From: Actinocorallia populi
GTDB lineage: Bacteria > Actinomycetota > Actinomycetes > Streptosporangiales > Streptosporangiaceae
DNA: 64,000 bases
Direction: 5' to 3'
Assembly: GCF_002995495.1 (NCBI RefSeq)
Contig: NZ_PVZV01000001.1
Span: forward strand, 1,302,001 to 1,366,000
Numbering within the stretch: the first letter of the stretch is position 1; each line of letters begins with the position of its first letter. This document shows positions 56,841-64,000 of this stretch, piece after piece. A program made the position numbers and the translations under genes. The notes under the pieces are model-generated. The model was not told where the DNA came from. It worked only from the letters and a program-made list of their open reading frames with translations, and ran no database searches.

Positions 56841-58010
56841 GTGAACATCGAGATGGCCGCGGGCCTGGCCGGACTGGTCGGGCTGATCGGGGGCTTGGCC
56901 ACCGGGTTGGCGATCCGGTTCAGCGAGGCCGCGCAGGGCAAGAGCTCCCCGCCCCCCGACGCCGCCGGGGCGCTGCCCAAGGGGCTCGCCGCGGTCCTGG
57001 GCGTCCTGCCCTTCTCGGTCGTCGTGGTGGACCGCGAGGACCGGGTGCGCCGCTCCTCCCCGGCCGCCCGCGCCCTGGGCATCGTCAAGGACGAGCGGCT
57101 CATGGTGGACGAGCTGCTGGCGCTGTCCCGGCTCGTGCAGCGCGACGGCGAGATCCGCGAGACCGAGCTGCAGCTGGGCCCCAGCCGGCACGACACCCGC
57201 TGGTTCGCCGTGCGGGTCGCCCCGCTGGGCGTCCAGGGGCTGGTGCTGGTGCTCGCCGAGGACCTCACCGAGCTGCGCCGCGTCGAGTCGATCCGGCGGG
57301 ACTTCGCCGCCAACGTCAGCCACGAGCTCAAGACCCCCGTCGGGGCGCTGCTGCTGCTCGCCGAGACCGTCGAGGCGGCCGCCGACGACGAGGAGGCCGT
57401 CCGGCGGTTCGCCGGGCGGATGCAGCTGGAGGCGGCGCGGCTGTCCAGCCTCGTCCAGGACCTGATCACCCTGTCGCACGTGCAGGGCGACGAACCCCTC
57501 GCCGAGGACCAGCGCGTCTGCCTGGACGCCGTCGTCGCCGAGGCGGTGGACCGCGCCCGCACGACCGCCGAGGGCAAGGGCACCGAGCTGGTCGTGACCG
57601 GAGTCCAGGGGCTGGAGGTGCGCGGCGACCAGGAGCTGCTCAACACCGCCCTGAAGAACCTGATCGACAACGCCGTCTCCTACAGCCCCGAGCGCACCCG
57701 GGTCACCGTCGAGACCCGGGTCCTGGACGGCAGGGCCGAGCTCAGCGTGACCGACCAGGGCATCGGCATCCCCGAACGCGAGCTGGAGAGGATCTTCGAA
57801 CGGTTCTACCGGGTGGATCCGGCCCGCTCCCGCGAGACCGGCGGCACCGGTCTCGGCCTGGCCATCGTCAAACACGTGGCCACCAAACACGGAGGCGAGG
57901 TGACGGTCTGGAGCAAGGAGGGCTCCGGCTCCACCTTCGGCCTGCGGCTTCCCCTGCTGGAACACCCCCGATCCCCAGAAGAACAGTCAGTCCGGGAGGA
58001 CATTCCGTGA
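56841..58010 (+). CDS. senX3: Sensor histidine kinase SenX3 (PhoR)
   Basis: About 389 aa with one N-terminal span (MAAGLAGLVGLIGGLATGLA), a PAS-like domain (about 50-145) and kinase core: H161 in VSHELKTP, then N box LKNLIDNAVSYSP, DQGIGIP and TGLGLAIVKH. It senses phosphate through PhoU/Pst and phosphorylates RegX3. GTG 56841 may be leaderless: TACCAT (56828-56833) stands 7 bases upstream. The frame is open to 56769, covering promoter sequence. Confidence 0.93.
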   Translation: MNIEMAAGLAGLVGLIGGLATGLAIRFSEAAQGKSSPPPDAAGALPKGLAAVLGVLPFSVVVVDREDRVRRSSPAARALGIVKDERLMVDELLALSRLVQRDGEIRETELQLGPSRHDTRWFAVRVAPLGVQGLVLVLAEDLTELRRVESIRRDFAANVSHELKTPVGALLLLAETVEAAADDEEAVRRFAGRMQLEAARLSSLVQDLITLSHVQGDEPLAEDQRVCLDAVVAEAVDRARTTAEGKGTELVVTGVQGLEVRGDQELLNTALKNLIDNAVSYSPERTRVTVETRVLDGRAELSVTDQGIGIPERELERIFERFYRVDPARSRETGGTGLGLAIVKHVATKHGGEVTVWSKEGSGSTFGLRLPLLEHPRSPEEQSVREDIP

Positions 58011-58687
58011 CCCGCGTACTCGTCGTCGAGGATGAAGAGTCCTTCAGTGACGCCCTGTCCTACATGCTGCGCAAGGAGGGCTTCGAGGTGGCCGTGGCGG
58101 CCACCGGGCCCGACGCCCTGGAGACCTTCGACCGCAACGGCGCCGACCTCGTCCTGCTGGACCTGATGCTGCCGGGGCTGCCCGGCACCGAGGTCTGCCG
58201 CGAGCTGCGCTCCCGCTCGAACGTCCCGGTGATCATGCTGACCGCCAAGGACAGCGAGGTCGACAAGGTGGTGGGACTGGAGCTGGGCGCCGACGACTAC
58301 GTCACCAAGCCGTTCTCCTCCCGCGAGCTCGTCGCCCGGATCCGCGCGGTCCTGCGCCGCCAGGGCGACGTCGAGGAGCTCACCCCGGCCGTCCTGGAGG
58401 CCGGGCCCGTCCGGATGGACGTGGAGCGCCACATCGTCAGCGTGGGCGGCGACACCGTCCAGCTGCCGCTGAAGGAGTTCGAGCTGCTGGAGGTGCTGCT
58501 GCGCAACGCCGGCCGCGTCCTGACCCGCATGCAGCTGATCGACCGCGTCTGGGGCGCCGACTACGTCGGCGACACCAAGACCCTCGACGTCCACGTGAAG
58601 CGGCTGCGCGCCAAGGTCGAGCCCCAGCCGTCCGAGCCGCGCTACATCATCACCGTCCGCGGCCTGGGCTACAAGTTCGAGCCCTGA
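58007..58687 (+). CDS. regX3: Response regulator RegX3 (PhoP)
   Basis: A 226-aa OmpR/PhoB-type regulator: phosphoacceptor D52 (VLLDLMLPG), T79 and K101 (YVTKPF) in the receiver, and the winged helix at 130-226 (LLRNAGRVLTRMQLIDRVWG, DTKTLDVHVKRLRAKVE). It activates phosphate-starvation genes. GTG 58007 overlaps the senX3 stop, with GGGAGGA upstream. Confidence 0.95.
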   Translation: MTRVLVVEDEESFSDALSYMLRKEGFEVAVAATGPDALETFDRNGADLVLLDLMLPGLPGTEVCRELRSRSNVPVIMLTAKDSEVDKVVGLELGADDYVTKPFSSRELVARIRAVLRRQGDVEELTPAVLEAGPVRMDVERHIVSVGGDTVQLPLKEFELLEVLLRNAGRVLTRMQLIDRVWGADYVGDTKTLDVHVKRLRAKVEPQPSEPRYIITVRGLGYKFEP

Positions 58688-58703
58688 GTCCCCGCCGGAC
58701 GAG

Positions 58704-58734
58704 GAAGGCCCCCGGCTGAGCGCCGGGGGCCTTC
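58704..58734. terminator. Bidirectional terminator between regX3 and the lipoprotein gene
   Basis: GAAGGCCCCCGGC (58704-58716) pairs with GCCGGGGGCCTTC (58722-58734), a perfect 13-bp stem. Confidence 0.75.
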
Positions 58735-58754
58735 TCGCGTGTACAAGCGGAGCG

Positions 58755-59522
58755 TCAGTTCTCGTGCTGCTCCTGCTCCTGCTCCTTGTTCCCGTTCCTG
58801 GGCTTCTTGGAGGCGGTGGGGTTGGCGGCCGGGGTGGCCTCGACGCCGGTCTCGGCGTGGTCGCCGGTCTGGCCGTGCTCGTCGCCGTGCTCGCCGGCGG
58901 GGGCGGAGCTCTGGCTGGGCGAGGGGGTGGTGACGGTCGCCGGGGCCAGGGTGGAGAACTCGCCGTGGGCGGGGATGACCTGGACGGTCACCTTGATCGC
59001 CTGGGCGTCGCGGAACTGGAGGGTCAGGCGGAGGTACTCGCCGCCGAGGAACTCCTGCTTGGTGTTCTTCAGCACCACCGCGGAGCCGCCCTCCTGCTCG
59101 GCGGCCTGGCCGGTGGGGGCCTGGGACGGCATCCGGGTGGGGGCCGGGGTCGCGCTTCCGGCGGGGCCTGCGGCCGGCTTGGACAGGTCGACCGCGGTGT
59201 GCCGGGGCAGCTCCACGGCGCCGCCCTTGACGGTGCCGAGCTCGACCATGCCGTCGGCGACGGTGACGCCGGTGAGGGCGTCGCTCTGGCCGGAGCCGTT
59301 GTTGATCAGGGAGCCGTACACCGAGAGGGAGGAGCCGATCGGCAGCTTGGCGCCGGGCGCAGGGCCGAGCACGAAGAGGTTGCGGACGTCGATCCCGTTC
59401 TGGGAGAGGTTGACGCCCTCGGTCAGCTGGCTGGGCTTGCTGCTCTCCGCGTTGTTCCCCGTGCCGCATCCGGTCAGGGCGAGGGAGCCGGCAACGGCCA
59501 GCAGGGCGACTTTGCGGATCAC
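58755..59522 (-). CDS. Exported lipoprotein, PCuAC-like (DUF461) fold
   Basis: A 255-aa lipoprotein: lipobox ALTGC (Cys19), then a cupredoxin-like sequence order (LSVYGSLINNGSGQSDALTG, TVADGMVELGTVKG, GGEYLRLTLQF) that resembles PCuAC copper chaperones. The His/Met copper ligands of PCuAC are not clearly conserved, so copper binding is uncertain. The C-terminus from about 200 is disordered, rich in His/Glu/Gln/Thr (EHGDEHGQTGDHAETG). The ATG start at 59522 lacks an obvious ribosome site. It is convergent with regX3. Confidence 0.62.
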   Translation of the reverse strand: MIRKVALLAVAGSLALTGCGTGNNAESSKPSQLTEGVNLSQNGIDVRNLFVLGPAPGAKLPIGSSLSVYGSLINNGSGQSDALTGVTVADGMVELGTVKGGAVELPRHTAVDLSKPAAGPAGSATPAPTRMPSQAPTGQAAEQEGGSAVVLKNTKQEFLGGEYLRLTLQFRDAQAIKVTVQVIPAHGEFSTLAPATVTTPSPSQSSAPAGEHGDEHGQTGDHAETGVEATPAANPTASKKPRNGNKEQEQEQHEN

Positions 59523-59639
59523 GACGACGAGCTCCTCAGAAGTGCACGCACAGTGCTGTGACGGTAGTGAATGGAGGTTTGTCCGGACGAATCGTAGCGA
59601 GGGGGTACAGGTGCTTCGGCCCGGGGGTGCGTTCTGCGA

Positions 59640-60347
59640 TCAGACCTTGATGAGGCGGGAGTGGATCTCCGGTCCGAGGTCGCGGAGCACCTGGGAGACC
59701 AGCCCGTCGGCGCGCACGGTCACCACGGTGAGGCCCTGCGCCCGGTAGGCGGCGGCCAGGGCGTTCTGCGGGTCGTCGACGACGCCCGTCACCGCCTCCG
59801 TGATGCGGTTCACCACCGGGCGGAGGTCGCGGTGGGCCTCCTGAACGCTCCGGTCGCCCTTCCTCAGGTCGGCCAGGAGGTAGAAGCGCAGGGACTGGCC
59901 GACGGCCTGCCGGGCCAGCGCGTGCAGCTGCCGCTCGCAGCCGCACTCCGGCGGCAGGATCACCAGGAGGGCGGGGCGGAGGGTCTCGGCGGGGCGGGAG
60001 GTGGCGTTCACCACGACCCGGACGTCCGGCAGGGAGCCGCCGACCGAGCCCACGGCGGCGGTGGGGGAGGCCAGCGGCGCCGCGGGGCTCTGCGGCAGGG
60101 GCCGGGGGCCGAAGAAGGTGATGAGGACGCCGCTGACGAGAGCCAGCACCACGGTGAGGGCCAGGACCGGCAGGGCGAGCCCGTGCCGGGTGAGCGGGCG
60201 CAGCAGGCGGCGCAGGCGCTCCCTGCGCCGCTTCTCCTTCTCCTCGCGCCGCCACGCGGCCACGTCGGCGTCCAGCTCGCGCGCGTCGTCCGGGACCACC
60301 ACGTCCACGCGGGGAAGGCCGTAGTCGTCGTCACCGCCATGTCTCAT
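59640..60347 (-). CDS. Membrane-anchored extracytoplasmic protein of unknown function
   Basis: A 235-aa protein with a basic N-terminus ([18 protein letters not shown]), one span (ALPVLALTVVLALVSGVLIT) and an exported domain that contains PPECGCERQLHALARQAVG, a CxC reminiscent of thioredoxin-fold proteins, and DLRKGDRSVQEAHRDLRPV. No family assigned. ATG 60347 follows AGGTG and overlaps the end of a small upstream frame (ATGA). Confidence 0.7.
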   Translation of the reverse strand: MRHGGDDDYGLPRVDVVVPDDARELDADVAAWRREEKEKRRRERLRRLLRPLTRHGLALPVLALTVVLALVSGVLITFFGPRPLPQSPAAPLASPTAAVGSVGGSLPDVRVVVNATSRPAETLRPALLVILPPECGCERQLHALARQAVGQSLRFYLLADLRKGDRSVQEAHRDLRPVVNRITEAVTGVVDDPQNALAAAYRAQGLTVVTVRADGLVSQVLRDLGPEIHSRLIKV

Positions 60348-60565
60348 GCCGCACCTCGCCTCCGGCGGCCGTACCCGATTCCCAGTATGGTCCGCTCCGC
60401 GCCGAAGGCCACGTCCAGGGCCGAGAAAATCAGCGTTCTTCCGGAAGGCGTGAACAGAGTGAGAAGGGGCGTTTCTCCTTGTTGCCGGTAGGTTGCAGAG
60501 ATGTTGCCCCTGGGTAGAACAATGAGCTCAGGGGCGGTGCTTGCACCGGTCGGAGGGTTTGTCAA
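60344..60565 (-). CDS. Small frame (73 codons) coupled to the membrane-anchored protein
   Basis: A TTG-started frame that ends with a stop overlapping the next ATG (ATGA), the usual sign of a translated neighbour. The product (PELIVLPRGNISATYRQQGE, TPLLTLFTPSGRTLIFSALD) is mixed hydrophobic with strand-like pattern and a basic end. No clear ribosome site or family. It lies opposite the carD promoter region. Confidence 0.35.
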   Translation of the reverse strand: MTNPPTGASTAPELIVLPRGNISATYRQQGETPLLTLFTPSGRTLIFSALDVAFGAERTILGIGYGRRRRGAA

Positions 60566-60633
60566 GACCCCAATTACTGGCGTGACCTGCGGAAATGTAC
60601 GCTTGTCCGGTACGCAGGGTGAGCGGAGCGTGG

Positions 60634-60639
60634 TATCCT
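60634..60639 (+). promoter_or_regulatory. Candidate -10 of carD (extended)
   Basis: TATCCT preceded by TGG, 29 bases upstream of the carD start. No good -35 is visible, in keeping with an extended -10. Confidence 0.35.
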
Positions 60640-60667
60640 AGTCCCTAGCGGAAGGGGTACTTGTCAC

Positions 60668-61150
60668 ATGACTTTCACGGTCGGCGACACTGTCGTCTAC
60701 CCCCACCATGGGGCTGCTCGGATCGAAGCCATCGAGACTCGCACCATCAAGGGTGAGGACAAGACCTACCTGGTGCTGAAGGTCGACAAGGGAGACCTTA
60801 CAGTACGCGTCCCCGCAGACAACGCCGAGCTGGTGGGTGTCCGGGATGTGGTCGGCCAGGAAGGCCTGGAGAAGGTGTTCGAGGTGCTGCGGGCGCCCTA
60901 CACCGAGGAACCCACCAACTGGTCTCGGCGTTACAAGGCGAACCTGGAGAAGCTGGCCTCCGGTGACGTCAACAAGGTCGCCGAGGTCGTTCGCGACCTC
61001 TGGCGGCGCGACAAGGAGCGCGGCCTGTCGGCCGGCGAGAAGCGCATGCTCGCCAAGGCCCGGCAGATCCTCGTCAGCGAGCTCGCACTCGCTGAGAAGA
61101 CCAACGAGGACAAGGCCGAGGCTCTGCTGGACGAGGTGCTCGCCGGCTGA
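60668..61150 (+). CDS. carD: RNA polymerase-binding regulator CarD
   Basis: A 160-aa transcription factor that binds the RNA polymerase beta subunit and stabilises open promoter complexes, above all at rRNA promoters. The N-terminal Tudor-like domain ([20 protein letters not shown]) contacts RpoB; the C-terminal helices hold the conserved wedge Trp in [17 protein letters not shown] 60668 has GGAAGGGG about 12 bases upstream. CarD is essential in mycobacteria. Its next gene is ispF. Confidence 0.96.
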   Translation: MTFTVGDTVVYPHHGAARIEAIETRTIKGEDKTYLVLKVDKGDLTVRVPADNAELVGVRDVVGQEGLEKVFEVLRAPYTEEPTNWSRRYKANLEKLASGDVNKVAEVVRDLWRRDKERGLSAGEKRMLAKARQILVSELALAEKTNEDKAEALLDEVLAG

Positions 61151-61199
61151 TCCTCTTCACCGGGAGGTCTTCCCCGGGTCGTGGGCTTTAATACCCCAC

Positions 61200-61685
61200 A
61201 TGACACAGATGCATCCACGGGTGGGCGTCGGTACCGACGTCCACCCGTTCGCTTCCGGCCGCCCGCTCTGGGTGGCCGGGCTGCAGTGGCCCGGTGAGGG
61301 CGACGGCATCGAAGGCCATTCCGACGGCGACGTGGCCGCCCACGCCGCCTGCGACGCGCTGCTGAGCGCCGCGGGGCTGGGCGACCTGGGCGCCGTCTTC
61401 GGCACGGCCGACCCCCGCTGGCACGGGGCGTCCGGCGCGGTGCTGCTCACCGAGGTGCACCGGCTGGTGCGCGAGGCCGGGTACGAGATCGGCAACGTCG
61501 CGATCCAGGTGATCGGCAACCGCCCCAAGATCGGCAAGCGGCGCGGCGAGGCGGAGAGGACGCTCAGCGCCGTGCTCGACGGGGCGCCCGTCAGCCTCTC
61601 GGCCACCACCACCGACGGTCTCGGCCTGACCGGGCGGGGCGAGGGCATCGCCGCCGTCGCCACCGCACTGATCTTCCCCCGCTGA
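61200..61685 (+). CDS. ispF: 2-C-methyl-D-erythritol 2,4-cyclodiphosphate synthase
   Basis: A 161-aa enzyme of the non-mevalonate isoprenoid pathway. Metal ligands are D13 and H15 in GTDVHPF, plus [12 protein letters not shown] with the third histidine; [17 protein letters not shown] is at the C-terminus. ATG 61200 (or 61209) is probably leaderless, since TTTAAT (61187-61192) is seven bases upstream and there is no ribosome site. In most actinobacteria ispD lies between carD and ispF; here there is only a 49-base gap. Confidence 0.94.
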   Translation: MTQMHPRVGVGTDVHPFASGRPLWVAGLQWPGEGDGIEGHSDGDVAAHAACDALLSAAGLGDLGAVFGTADPRWHGASGAVLLTEVHRLVREAGYEIGNVAIQVIGNRPKIGKRRGEAERTLSAVLDGAPVSLSATTTDGLGLTGRGEGIAAVATALIFPR

Positions 61686-61692
61686 GGCCCGG

Positions 61693-62703
61693 TCAGCCCT
61701 TCTCGGGCGGGACGGGACCGCTGCGCAGCGTGCCGGACGGGGGATTGCGCTCGGGGGAGTAGGTCGCCCAGTCCTCGAGGGTCTCCTCGCCGTCTTCCGT
61801 GCCGTCCTCCTGCGCGCGGGCCTCTTCGGGCTCGGGGCGTCCGGGGAGGGGGAACTCCGGCACGGTCGTCGCGGCAGGGGCCTCCTCGTCCGGCTCGTCC
61901 GGTTCGGGGGCGGGCTTCTTCTCGGGCCGGCCGACCAGCTTCACGTCCGTCGGCAGGGTCGGGGACGGGCGTACCGGGCGTTCCTCCTCCTCCGGCGGTT
62001 CCGGCAGGGCCTGCCGGGCCTCGCGGGCACCGTCGGGCCACGGGGTGTCCCACGGGCCGGGGTCGGGCTCGGGCTCGGGTTCGGCGGGCTCCCGGTAGGC
62101 CTCGGGGAGGTCCTCGGCGGTCGGCAGCGGCAGCGGGTCCGTCTGCTGTTCCGGACGGTCCTCGTCGCGGTTCTCGGCGGCCGGGCCGGGGATCGGCTCG
62201 GGCGTGTCGTCGGCCTTCCTGGTGCTGGAGGGCCGGTGCCGGCCGGACCGCCGCCCGGCGCGCCGCTGCGCGCCGTCCCGCAGCTGCCGGAACATCGACA
62301 CCCACAACCAGATCGCCAGCAGCGCCGCCACCCACGGGGCCGACGCCACCCCCGCCTCCAGCGCGGTGCCCCGGACCGGCTCGAAACCGTCGAGCGCGTG
62401 CTGCACCGAGGCGGCGATCCCGCCCGCGACCAGGGCGAGCAGCACCAGCCAGCGCACCCAGCGCACCCACCAGGGCGAGTGGCGGGCGACGAAGACCGCC
62501 AGCAGGGCGACCGCGACCAGACCGTCGTAGACCACCGGGTAGTACCGGCCGAACCGGTCGGCGTTGCCGCCCTCCAGTCCCGCCAGGGCCAGCAGGCGCA
62601 GGGCGTCGTAGGAGAGCACGAACGCCCCGGCGGTGAGCCCGGCGGCGGCCAGGAAGCCGATCACGGTGAAGGCGCGCTGCGAACGGGAGGGAGCGGGATT
62701 CAT
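61693..62703 (-). CDS. DUF2637-type membrane protein with long acidic tail
   Basis: A 336-aa protein: four N-terminal spans (FTVIGFLAAAGLTAGAFVLS, SYDALRLLALAGL, WVRWLVLLALVAGGIAASV, WVAALLAIWLWVSMF), then a ~190-residue Pro/Glu/Asp-rich tail in the cytosol. The spans fit DUF2637 proteins, which are usually found on actinobacterial plasmids and integrative elements, and can also be chromosomal. ATG 62703 follows CGAGG. It is divergent from cysS and convergent with ispF. Confidence 0.65.
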   Translation of the reverse strand: MNPAPSRSQRAFTVIGFLAAAGLTAGAFVLSYDALRLLALAGLEGGNADRFGRYYPVVYDGLVAVALLAVFVARHSPWWVRWVRWLVLLALVAGGIAASVQHALDGFEPVRGTALEAGVASAPWVAALLAIWLWVSMFRQLRDGAQRRAGRRSGRHRPSSTRKADDTPEPIPGPAAENRDEDRPEQQTDPLPLPTAEDLPEAYREPAEPEPEPDPGPWDTPWPDGAREARQALPEPPEEEERPVRPSPTLPTDVKLVGRPEKKPAPEPDEPDEEAPAATTVPEFPLPGRPEPEEARAQEDGTEDGEETLEDWATYSPERNPPSGTLRSGPVPPEKG

Positions 62704-62831
62704 GACGCCTCGGGGGAAGACGAACGTATGGAAGATCCATCTTCCCCTTCCAAGCACCACTTATGCGTCACTTGCCGACAACTGCCTCAACGCCATCACC
62801 GGGGCCCCGGTGCCTAGTAGCCTTGCGTCTC

Positions 62832-64000
62832 GTGAGTCTGCGCCTTTATGACACCAGTACGCGTACCGTCCGGGAGTTCGAGCCGCTGCGGCCGGGTCGG
62901 GTCGGGCTGTACGTGTGCGGGGCCACGCCGCAGGCCGCGCCGCACATCGGCCACCTGCGCTCCGGAGTGATCTACGACCTGCTGGTGCGGTGGCTGCGGC
63001 GCTCGGGGTACGAGGTGACGTTCGCGCGCAACGTCACGGACGTCGACGACAAGATCATCGCGGTGGCGCAGGAGTCCGGCGTGCCGTGGTTCGCGGTGGC
63101 CGAGGCCAACCAGCGGATCTTCAACCGCGGCTACGGGGTGCTCGGCTGCCTGGACCCGACGATCGAGCCGCGGGCCACGGGGCACGTGCCCGAGATGATC
63201 GTGCTGATGAGAAGGCTGATCGACAAGGGCCACGCCTACAACGCCGGCGACGACGTGTACTTCGACGTGAAGTCGTGGGCGGAGCACTACGGGCGGCTGT
63301 CCAACCAGAAGCTCGAGAACATGCGCTCGGCAGGGGACACCCCCAACGAGGACCTCAAGCGCGACCCGCGGGACTTCGCCCTGTGGAAGGGCGCCAAGCC
63401 GGGCGAGCCGAGCTGGGAGACGCCCTGGGGCCCCGGACGGCCCGGCTGGCACCTGGAGTGCTCGGCGATGGCCACCAGGTACCTCGGCGAGACGTTCGAC
63501 ATCCACGGCGGCGGCGTCGACCTGATCTTCCCCCACCACGAGAACGAGATCGCCCAGTCCCAGGCGGCCGGAGACGGTTTCGCCCGGTACTGGATGCACA
63601 ACGGGCTGCTCACCATCGACGGCGAGAAGATGAGCAAGTCCCTCGGCAACGTGGTGTACCTGGACGACCTGCTGGCCCGGGTCCGTCCCGTCGAGGCTCG
63701 GTACTACCTGGCGTCGGCGCACTACCGCTCGATCATCGACTTCACGCCCGGCGCCCTGGACGACGCGGCCGCCGCCTACCAGCGGATCGAGGGCTTCCTG
63801 GTGCGGGCCGGGGAGGCGCTCGGCGAGGTCAAGCCGTCCGCGGACCTGCCCCGCGCGTTCATCGAGGCGCTCGACGACGACCTGGGCGTCCCGCAGGCGC
63901 TCGCCGTCGTGCACGAGACCGTCCGGGCCGGCAACAGCTCCCTGGCGTCCGGCGACCAGGCGGCGGCGCGGGAGGCCGCTGCGTCGGTGCGGGCGATGAC
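62832..64000 (+). CDS. cysS: Cysteinyl-tRNA synthetase, N-terminal part (runs off window)
   Basis: 389 residues are visible to the edge. The HIGH motif is H38-I-G-H41 in [14 protein letters not shown] is at 266-270, and the zinc ligands lie in LYVCGAT, LECS and HHENE. This is CysS rather than MshC, which has a different N-terminus. GTG 62832 has no ribosome site; a TAGCCT at 62817 may give a leaderless message. The ispF-cysS neighbourhood is conserved in actinobacteria, with the DUF2637 gene inserted between them. Confidence 0.93.
   Translation, partial: MSLRLYDTSTRTVREFEPLRPGRVGLYVCGATPQAAPHIGHLRSGVIYDLLVRWLRRSGYEVTFARNVTDVDDKIIAVAQESGVPWFAVAEANQRIFNRGYGVLGCLDPTIEPRATGHVPEMIVLMRRLIDKGHAYNAGDDVYFDVKSWAEHYGRLSNQKLENMRSAGDTPNEDLKRDPRDFALWKGAKPGEPSWETPWGPGRPGWHLECSAMATRYLGETFDIHGGGVDLIFPHHENEIAQSQAAGDGFARYWMHNGLLTIDGEKMSKSLGNVVYLDDLLARVRPVEARYYLASAHYRSIIDFTPGALDDAAAAYQRIEGFLVRAGEALGEVKPSADLPRAFIEALDDDLGVPQALAVVHETVRAGNSSLASGDQAAAREAAASVRAM

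Overview
The window is high-GC DNA from a Gram-positive actinomycete. The gene set supports this: mycothiol glycosyltransferase MshA, CarD, a complete mce lipid-transport operon, SenX3-RegX3, an HbhA-like protein, many GTG/TTG starts and probable leaderless genes. The gene order rplK-rplA-rplJ-rplL-[mce]-rpoB-rpoC and the RpoB sequence suggest Streptosporangiales/Thermomonosporaceae (Actinomadura-like). The genus is inference and nothing in the window proves it.

Layout. 1-6222: the end of a carbohydrate-type ABC importer (permease, ATPase), a 150-bp tandem duplication carrying the promoter of a family III CoA-transferase, a hydantoinase-like amidohydrolase, an NTF2-like protein and a RlmG-like methyltransferase. 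6191-9735: an MFS exporter and its divergent GntR regulator, with a 19-bp operator candidate, and a secreted TAP-like peptidase. 9792-18611: translation and wall genes: tRNA-Thr, tRNA-Met, rpmG, two MaoC dehydratases (HadA/HadB-like), murB, an adenosine-deaminase homologue, tRNA-Trp, secE, nusG, rplK, rplA, an LppX/LprG-like lipoprotein and rplJ-rplL with an attenuator leader. 19025-30265: an eleven-gene operon for a Mce-type lipid importer (ATPase, two YrbE permeases, six MCE proteins, two Mce-associated proteins), with nearly every gene overlapping the next by 4 bp. 30705-38077: rpoB and rpoC.

38155-49838: smaller units: a nitrobindin, a candidate antisense-strand small RNA with a 12-codon ORF, a Nur-type nickel regulator coupled to ygfZ, dtd, a BlaI/M56 pair, a GDSL lipoprotein, an XRE-hbhA-DUF2516 unit, a DUF2207 membrane protein, and two paralogous secreted propeller-like proteins on either side of a methyltransferase. 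49901-58687: two SDR oxidoreductases, mshA-ybjN-gpmA, and the phosphate-control genes phoU / senX3-regX3 with a PHO box of 11-bp repeats between them. A 1.2-kb toxin-antitoxin islet lies between two near-identical copies of the phoU 3' end plus terminator, and its PIN toxin carries a one-base frameshift. 58755-64000: a PCuAC-like lipoprotein, a membrane-anchored protein, carD, ispF (no ispD between them), a DUF2637 membrane protein and the start of cysS.

The most unusual part is the islet at 54536-56121. It looks like a small integrated element that uses the phoU 3' end as attachment site, or a duplication scar filled by a toxin-antitoxin module. Other points worth checking are the minus-strand small transcript beside nur, the mce operon inside the ribosomal/RNA-polymerase cluster, and the clustered GCAAGC/GCTTGC palindromes upstream of the XRE-hbhA unit.
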